Source: Anaerolineales bacterium (GTDB taxonomy: Bacteria; Chloroflexota; Anaerolineae; Anaerolineales; UBA6663). Taken from it: a stretch of 5,658 bases of DNA. Below the pieces are notes generated by a model. It ran no database searches and was not told the DNA's origin. It saw only the letters and a list, made by a program, of their open reading frames with translations. The translations under genes were made by a program, and so were the position numbers. Numbering within the stretch: position 1 is the first letter of the stretch; each line of letters begins with the position of its first letter. Positions 1 to 4,162 of this stretch are shown piece by piece. The stretch is from contig JAGOBN010000309.1 of NCBI GenBank assembly GCA_017999235.1, positions 1 to 5,658 of the forward strand. Reading direction: 5' to 3'.

Positions 1-75
1 GTGATGGAAGAAGGAAAACGCGTCCAGAAGACGCTGTGCACCAAGTGCATCAAGGCGATGTCCAAGCTCAAGTAA
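1..75 (+). CDS. rpmB: 50S ribosomal protein L28, C-terminal fragment
   Basis: Frame 1 is open from the left edge to the TAA at 73-75 and gives 24 residues, ending in LCTKCIKAMSKLK. The pattern of a basic stretch, then a CxxC pair (Cys codons at 37-39 and 46-48) and a short lysine-rich tail is the C-terminus of bacterial L28. L28 is a small protein of the large ribosomal subunit. The CxxC suggests the cysteine-containing, zinc-binding form of L28, whose other CxxC would lie near the N-terminus outside the window. The GTG at position 1 is probably an internal Val codon rather than the start, because L28 is usually about 60-80 residues long. An intrinsic terminator follows 22 nt after the stop, so rpmB ends its transcript here. 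The identification rests on a short fragment but the motif is characteristic. Confidence 0.8.
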   Translation: MMEEGKRVQKTLCTKCIKAMSKLK

Positions 76-97
76 CTTCGTCAACGCTCGCTGCCCG

Positions 98-131
98 CGC
101 CGGCCTGTCCGCAGGCCGGCGTTTTTTGTTT
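98..131 (+). terminator. Rho-independent terminator of rpmB
   Basis: A perfect 10-bp GC-rich stem (CGCCGGCCTG at 98-107 pairing with CAGGCCGGCG at 112-121) closes a 4-nt TCCG loop, which is a UNCG-type tetraloop. It is followed directly by six T (122-127), then G and three more T. This is a textbook intrinsic terminator for plus-strand transcription. On the minus strand the stem is preceded by A residues and followed by GC-rich sequence without a T-run, so it should work poorly for the convergent rpe transcript. The rpe stop codon lies only 4 nt beyond the T-tract. Confidence 0.93.
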
Positions 132-134
132 GGC

Positions 135-794
135 TCAGCCGCCCGCCAGCCCGGCCCGCAGCGCCGCGATAGCGGCCCCGATAGGCTGAGCGGTCTTGAA
201 CACCGCGCTGGCGGCCACAAACACGCGCGCGCCGGCGGCCGCCGCCTGAGCGCCCGTCAGCGCATCCACCCCGCCGTCAATCTCCAGCTCCGCCGCCAGG
301 CCGCGCTCGTCCAACAGGCTCCGCAACTGCCGGATCTTGGGCAGCATGCTGGGGATAAATTTCTGCCCGGAAAAACCGGGGTTGACGGTCATGGCCAGCA
401 CCAGATCGACATCCGCCAGGACCTCGGCCACCGCGCCGGCCGGCGTGCCCGGATTCAGCGCCACCCCCGCCCGCACCCCCAACTCCTTGATCTGCTGGAG
501 CGTGCGGTGCAGGTGCGGGCAGGCCTCCACATGGACCGTCAGCACATCGGCGCCGGCGCGCGCAAAAACAGCCAGATGGCGCTCGGGCGCTGTGATCATC
601 AGGTGGACGTCCAACGGCAGGCGCGTGGCGCGCCGCGCGGCTTCCACTATCACCGGCCCGAAGGTCAGGTTCGGCACAAAGTGTCCATCCATCACGTCGA
701 TGTGGATCCACTCGGCGCCGGCGGCCTCACAAGCCGCAATCTGCTCCCCTAAACGGGTGAAATCCGCCGATAGAATTGAAGGCGCAATCTTCAT
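135..794 (-). CDS. rpe: Ribulose-phosphate 3-epimerase
   Basis: The 219-residue product is a full-length Rpe, the (beta/alpha)8 cytosolic enzyme that interconverts D-ribulose 5-phosphate and D-xylulose 5-phosphate in the pentose phosphate or Calvin pathways. The N-terminal APSILSAD motif is at residues 4-11. The IDVMDGHFVPN motif is at 32-42, DVHLM at 62-66, MTVNPGFSGQKF at 135-146 and EIDGGV at 171-176. By family knowledge the metal ligands are H31, D33, H64 and D173, with D33 and D173 as the acid/base pair; all are present. The C-terminal phosphate-binding VAGS motif reads VAAS (193-196), so the usual Gly is Ala195. The ATG at 794 places APSILSAD at the normal position. No good Shine-Dalgarno precedes it; the nearest AGG is 15 nt upstream. 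It is the last of three minus-strand genes, about 60 nt after the lipoprotein gene, and converges on rpmB. Confidence 0.97.
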   Translation of the reverse strand: MKIAPSILSADFTRLGEQIAACEAAGAEWIHIDVMDGHFVPNLTFGPVIVEAARRATRLPLDVHLMITAPERHLAVFARAGADVLTVHVEACPHLHRTLQQIKELGVRAGVALNPGTPAGAVAEVLADVDLVLAMTVNPGFSGQKFIPSMLPKIRQLRSLLDERGLAAELEIDGGVDALTGAQAAAAGARVFVAASAVFKTAQPIGAAIAALRAGLAGG

Positions 795-803
795 GGCGGC
801 GTC

Positions 804-832
804 ATGATACCTGACGGGAGGGTGAAAAACAA
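804..832 (-). promoter_or_regulatory. Candidate sigma-70-type promoter for rpe
   Basis: Read on the minus strand, TTGTTT (832-827) is separated by exactly 17 nt from TATCAT (809-804). The -10 matches the consensus at 5 of 6 bases, the -35 at 3 of 6. A start 6-8 nt past the -10 would leave a leader of only about 2-5 nt before the rpe ATG at 794, i.e. a nearly leaderless mRNA, which would fit the lack of a Shine-Dalgarno. An inverted repeat CGTCA-N7-TGACG (800-816) brackets the -10. This is a by-eye match in a GC-rich genome. rpe could equally be read through from the lipoprotein gene. Confidence 0.4.
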
Positions 833-855
833 GGACTTGCCCCGTTATGGTCCAG

Positions 856-3312
856 TCAGCGGCCCTGGAAACGCAAAAACCACGCGGTGAGCACGGTCTC
901 GGCCGGCTTGCCGCGCACCGAGAGCGATAGATCCTGCAAGGCGACCAGCGGGTTGTAGCCGGCGGCGGTCACCCCGCCCAGCCACGGCCGGCTATAGGCG
1001 GCGGCCAGCAGCGCGTTGTAGATCTCGGCCTGTTCGCCCAGATCCAGACCGTAACGCGGGTCCTCAGCGGCCTCCGGGTTGAAATCCCAGAACGGGTGGC
1101 ACTGCCCATCCGCGCGCGGCAAACACTGGGTGGCGGCGCCATCGGCGGCGTAGTAGTTGGCGCTCAGCACCACCGGCTTGTTAAAGCGCTGTTGCAGCGG
1201 GAGGAGCTGGGTATCCAGCACGCCGCCGGCGTTGGTGAGCAGATCGCTGGGGGTGGGCGCGGCGGAGGCGGCCAGGGCCGCCCAGCCCGCGACGCGGATA
1301 ACGTCCACGCTGTCCAGAAAGGCCGGCGGGGCGGGCCACACGCTCTGGCCCAGCAGCATTTCAAAAGCCAGCCGGCCGCCAAAGCGCTGGCGCACTTGGG
1401 CCAGCAGCCCACGCCAGCGGGCATCGGCGTCCGGCGGCGCTTCCGGCTCGCCGGGCAAGGCCGGCCGGAGCTTGAAATCCCCCACCACCAGCTCATCCGC
1501 GTTGGCGCGCGCGGCCACCTCCGCCTGGGTCAGGAGATAGCGCTCGTAAGCCGCGAACCACGCGGCCCAGTAATCGGGGCTGAAGGGCGCGCCGGCCCAA
1601 TAATCGCAGACGCCGTAGGGCGTGTACGCGCAGGTCACCGGGTGCAGGACCACGCTCAGGCCGGCGCCGCGCGCCTGTTCGGCCAGCGCCGTGAACTCGG
1701 CCGGCGGCAGGGAGAGCGCCAGATCATCCGCCAGGACCGGGGGGGCGGCATTGAGCAGCACGCCGCGGCGGTAGACGGTGAGCGTGTTGGCGGCCGCCGC
1801 CCGCATGGCGCGCAGCGCGGCGCCATAGAACGGCTGGGCATTGGGCTGCCAGGCTTCCGGCCAATCCAGGCCGGCCACAAAGTACGGGCGCGGCGCCGGC
1901 GCCGGCAAAGCCACCGTCACCGGCGCGGCCGCCGCCTGCCACCGCCAGGCCGCGATCTCGGTCTTGAGCACTTGCGGCAGCAGGGTGGGCGTGAAGGCGT
2001 GGCTGAGCGCGGCCCGGCCGCCGGCTTCGTCGGCGGCGCCGCAGGCGTAGTTGCGGCAGTAGCGGTAGAAAACGCTGCCGGTGAAATCCTCCGGCGCATT
2101 CAGGACAAAGCGCCAGCGGTTGAGGCCGGCGCGCCACATCGGCACCGGGGGCAGCCAGTCGGTGGTGCGGAACTGCACGGTGAGCACGTCATCGGGCGGC
2201 GTGCCGGCCGGCGTGGTCACATCAAACTCCACGGGCGCGGACGGGCCGGCGTGCCAGCTGGCGATGGTGTCTTCGACGATCGCGTCGGTGAAGGGGACGA
2301 TGTATTCGCGCCGCCGGCGCTGGCCGCCGGCATCGAGTTCGCTGTTCCAGTAGCCGTCCCCCAGGCTATAAGCATAGTGCAGGACCGTCCCCTGATAAAG
2401 CTCGACGATGACGGCGAAGCGGCCATCTCCCAGCGGGGCCAGGGTGGGCGCGCGCGCCGCCAAGGTGCTGGCCTGATGCGGGCCGGGCACAAAGATATCC
2501 CCCAACGCCGCGCCCTCCCCGATCAGCCGCAGGGTGGCCTGCGGATCGGTGCCGGCCGGCGGGCGCACCACAAACGTGATATGGACGGCATTGGGGTCGG
2601 GCGCGGCCAGGTCCAGGCCGGCCACCTGGCTCGGCGGCACCACCACGCTGGCCTGGACCGGCTGGAGCGCCCCGGTCGGCGCGAGGACGGTGACCCGCTG
2701 TTCGCCGGCCGGGACGTTGTACAGGGTATAGCGGCCATCGCCGGCGGTGAGCGTCAGCTGGCCGGCCGCCGCAACCATGGCGCCCAACACCGGCTGGCCG
2801 GAGTTGCTGTTGCGGACGATGCCGGTCAGAGCGCCCTGGTCGCCGGCGAAGGCCTGATCCGCCCAGGCCGCCACGCTGTCCACGGCGGCGGCCGGTGGCT
2901 CGGCCGCGATCAGCAGCCGGTACGCCACCGGCCGGCCGGCCGGCGTCACTTCCGGCACCTCGCCGGGCAAGGTGCGCGTATACCGGTAGCGCAAGACACT
3001 GCCCAGGGTGGCGGCCACACTGCCCGACCAGGTCTGGTCCGCGGCTTGGAGCAGCGGGATGAACGTCACCTGTCCGCTGAGGGGGTTGAACACCTGCACG
3101 GCCAGCCCGGCATTCGCCGGCGTGCCGGCCGGCACCCGCACCCGAAAGCTGACCAGGCCGCTGGGGGCGGCGGTGGCCGTGGGGGCCGGCGGCGGCGGCG
3201 GGGTCCGCGTCGCGAACGTCAGCTGCGGAAGCGGCAGGCTGTCGCACGCGGTCAGCCAGAGGGCCAGCAGCAACCCCAGCCACCCGGCCCGCTGAAGACG
3301 ATGAGGACGCAT
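856..3312 (-). CDS. Multidomain surface lipoprotein with three CBM20-like repeats and a GH113-like TIM-barrel region
   Basis: This is an 818-residue lipoprotein. The ATG at 3312 is chosen because AAGGAGGGG (3324-3316) sits 5 nt upstream and the product starts with a proper signal: MRPHR, a hydrophobic core (11-20) and lipobox LTAC with Cys23. A Pro/Thr linker follows (37-50). Three related beta-sandwich segments (about 53-150, 244-353 and 361-456) each begin with a hydrophobic strand plus PAGT and end with [IV]A[AS]W, like CBM20-type starch-binding Ig modules. A carboxypeptidase-regulatory-like domain (159-238, GDGRYTL and NVPAGE) lies between the first and second. Residues about 476-815 resemble GH113 glycosidases (GLDWPEAW start, PDYWAAWFAAYERY, GKPAETVLTAWF end). 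The family GTEL and TEIGY motifs read GDFK (611-614) and SANYY (717-721), so both catalytic Glu appear lost. Six cysteines besides the lipobox form three close pairs. It lies 35 nt downstream of the membrane-protein gene. A sugar-binding, possibly non-catalytic surface role is inferred; the substrate is unknown. Confidence 0.8.
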   Translation of the reverse strand: MRPHRLQRAGWLGLLLALWLTACDSLPLPQLTFATRTPPPPPAPTATAAPSGLVSFRVRVPAGTPANAGLAVQVFNPLSGQVTFIPLLQAADQTWSGSVAATLGSVLRYRYTRTLPGEVPEVTPAGRPVAYRLLIAAEPPAAAVDSVAAWADQAFAGDQGALTGIVRNSNSGQPVLGAMVAAAGQLTLTAGDGRYTLYNVPAGEQRVTVLAPTGALQPVQASVVVPPSQVAGLDLAAPDPNAVHITFVVRPPAGTDPQATLRLIGEGAALGDIFVPGPHQASTLAARAPTLAPLGDGRFAVIVELYQGTVLHYAYSLGDGYWNSELDAGGQRRRREYIVPFTDAIVEDTIASWHAGPSAPVEFDVTTPAGTPPDDVLTVQFRTTDWLPPVPMWRAGLNRWRFVLNAPEDFTGSVFYRYCRNYACGAADEAGGRAALSHAFTPTLLPQVLKTEIAAWRWQAAAAPVTVALPAPAPRPYFVAGLDWPEAWQPNAQPFYGAALRAMRAAAANTLTVYRRGVLLNAAPPVLADDLALSLPPAEFTALAEQARGAGLSVVLHPVTCAYTPYGVCDYWAGAPFSPDYWAAWFAAYERYLLTQAEVAARANADELVVGDFKLRPALPGEPEAPPDADARWRGLLAQVRQRFGGRLAFEMLLGQSVWPAPPAFLDSVDVIRVAGWAALAASAAPTPSDLLTNAGGVLDTQLLPLQQRFNKPVVLSANYYAADGAATQCLPRADGQCHPFWDFNPEAAEDPRYGLDLGEQAEIYNALLAAAYSRPWLGGVTAAGYNPLVALQDLSLSVRGKPAETVLTAWFLRFQGR

Positions 3313-3315
3313 GGA

Positions 3316-3324
3316 CCCCTCCTT
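3316..3324 (-). promoter_or_regulatory. Strong ribosome binding site fixing the lipoprotein start
   Basis: The minus strand reads AAGGAGGGG, with the GGAGG core at 3322-3318, 5 nt before the ATG at 3310-3312. This decides against an in-frame ATG at 3360. That one would add 16 polar residues ahead of the signal peptide and would lie upstream of the stop codon of the preceding gene. Confidence 0.85.
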
Positions 3325-3325
3325 G

Positions 3326-3346
3326 GACCCGCGTCCAGCGCGGGCC
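3326..3346 (-). other. Intercistronic hairpin just upstream of the lipoprotein RBS
   Basis: CCCGCG (minus strand, 3344-3339) pairs with CGCGGG (3333-3328) across a 5-nt CTGGA loop. It can extend by a G-U and a G-C pair to 3346/3326. The hairpin sits between the stop codon of the membrane-protein gene (3350-3348) and the Shine-Dalgarno of the lipoprotein. There is no T-run, so it is not an intrinsic terminator. It may set the relative expression or mRNA stability of the two cistrons, but no function is shown. Confidence 0.5.
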
Positions 3347-3347
3347 G

Positions 3348-4085
3348 TTAGCTCAACCAAAAGAGTGTAAAAGCCGCCGCCATGTAGCCGGCCAGGCCGG
3401 CCCCCAGACCCAGCAACGCCGCCGGCCGCTCATCGGTCGGGGAGAAGGCCGCGCCCAGCCCCAGGCCGGCCGCCATCAATCCCAGGCCGCCGGCCATCTC
3501 GGCCGCCACGCGCGTGGTCAGCGCCTGCGGCTCCACCAGCACAAAGGCGATGCCTAACCCGGCGATCACCACCGTGACCAGGCCCGTCGAGCGCGCCCAC
3601 CGCGCCAGGCGGTCCGTGCGGTTCGGCACCATCGGCGGGATAATATCGAGCGTGGGGTCAGCGCTCGAAGCGCTCAGCGTGCCGTACAGCATCCGGAACA
3701 ACAGGAAATTCTGAATCGCGTTAAACGCCAGCACCGCCTTGACGCCGACCACGATGGCCAACTCCCAGCCATCCAGGCCCGTCATTTGCACAATCGGGTC
3801 CGGGCCGGGCAGGCTCAACGCGGGGTTGAGGCTGGGGACACACGCGAAGGCGAACAGCACCGCCGCGAGGGCCAGCAAGGCTGGGTCGCCCCACAGCAAG
3901 GTAAAGAAGCCGGCCGCGATGAACGGCAGGCCGGCCACCGGGTGCAGCGGCGTGGTGGTGAGGGCCACCCATTGGGCCAGCACGCCGTAGCCGATCAAGA
4001 CCCAGCCGGTGGTCTTCTGCGTGCGCTCCAGGCGCTTAACGGCCTCCTGGAGGTGAGGGTTGGAGGTGGAGATGGTTTTGGGCAT
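3348..4085 (-). CDS. Seven-span integral membrane protein of unknown function
   Basis: I do not recognise this family. The 245-residue product has a polar, charged N-terminus (1-26, including QEAVKRLERTQK) and then about seven hydrophobic spans. These lie near 27-43, 51-66, 69-85, 107-130, 168-185, 194-214 and 221-244. A hydrophilic loop (about 131-166) containing PTLDIIPPMVPNRTDRLARWAR joins spans four and five. The basic residues in that loop, with the charged N-terminus, suggest both are cytoplasmic, though an odd number of spans between them would not fit, so the topology is uncertain. The last two spans are Gly/Ala-rich (GLGLMAAGLGLGAAF). There is no signal peptide, transporter motif or catalytic signature that I can see. 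The ATG at 4085 is the only common start codon nearby in frame, and its upstream region lacks a clear Shine-Dalgarno. The gene lies 35 nt ahead of the lipoprotein gene, so the two are probably co-transcribed and may act together at the membrane. Confidence 0.8.
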   Translation of the reverse strand: MPKTISTSNPHLQEAVKRLERTQKTTGWVLIGYGVLAQWVALTTTPLHPVAGLPFIAAGFFTLLWGDPALLALAAVLFAFACVPSLNPALSLPGPDPIVQMTGLDGWELAIVVGVKAVLAFNAIQNFLLFRMLYGTLSASSADPTLDIIPPMVPNRTDRLARWARSTGLVTVVIAGLGIAFVLVEPQALTTRVAAEMAGGLGLMAAGLGLGAAFSPTDERPAALLGLGAGLAGYMAAAFTLFWLS

Positions 4086-4162
4086 GCGGGCGATTTGGAA
4101 ATTAGGATTTAGGGTTGGGGTGATTGTATCATTGGGGTTGCGGTGAAGCTCCCGGAGGCGGC
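4086..4162. promoter_or_regulatory. Divergent intergenic region with overlapping -10-like boxes
   Basis: This 77-nt gap separates divergent genes and is the least GC-rich part of the window. On the minus strand TACAAT (4128-4123, 5 of 6 to consensus) could be the -10 for the membrane-protein operon. On the plus strand TATCAT (4127-4132, 5 of 6) could be the -10 for the carboxylase gene and would give a leader of about 24 nt carrying GGAGG. The two boxes overlap, within a short inverted repeat TGAT-TGT-ATCA (4121-4131). No convincing -35 is seen for either; TTAGGA at 4102-4107 is a weak candidate for the plus strand. The left half holds degenerate TTAGG-like G-runs. Confidence 0.45.
4154..4158 (+). 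promoter_or_regulatory. Ribosome binding site of the carboxyltransferase gene
   Basis: GGAGG lies 4 nt before the ATG at 4163-4165. That spacing is a little short, but the N-terminus it gives (MDVIESRI, then a helix rich in Ala/Glu/Arg) matches the usual start of MCC beta subunits. The in-frame GTG at 4169 would have 10-nt spacing and differ by only two residues. Confidence 0.7.

Noticed and set aside
36..752. 238-codon plus-strand frame overlapping rpmB and rpe
   Set aside because: It crosses the rpmB stop and terminator and runs antisense to rpe, and its product is Arg/Gly/His-rich without motifs.
791..805. Four-codon ATG-to-TGA reading frame overlapping the rpe start
   Set aside because: It overlaps the rpe start out of frame but has no ribosome binding site, and such tiny frames are expected by chance.
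831..840. CAAGTCCTTG followed by T-run as a terminator after the lipoprotein gene
   Set aside because: Only a 4-bp stem with a 2-nt loop can form, too weak for intrinsic termination. The T-run fits better as part of the candidate -35 region of rpe.
2366..3283. 305-codon minus-strand frame inside the lipoprotein gene
   Set aside because: It is an out-of-frame shadow with Arg/Gly/Ala-rich composition, while the true frame carries the repeats and the carboxypeptidase-regulatory-like domain.
1096..3351. 751-codon open frame on the plus strand opposite the lipoprotein
   Set aside because: Its product is a low-complexity Arg/Gly/His/Ala sequence with no domain, typical of an antisense frame in GC-rich DNA. 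The minus-strand frame has a strong RBS, signal peptide and recognisable domains.
3310..3360. Upstream ATG at 3360 as the lipoprotein start
   Set aside because: It would add 16 polar residues before the signal peptide and overlap the end of the upstream gene, whereas the ATG at 3312 has an excellent Shine-Dalgarno at good spacing.
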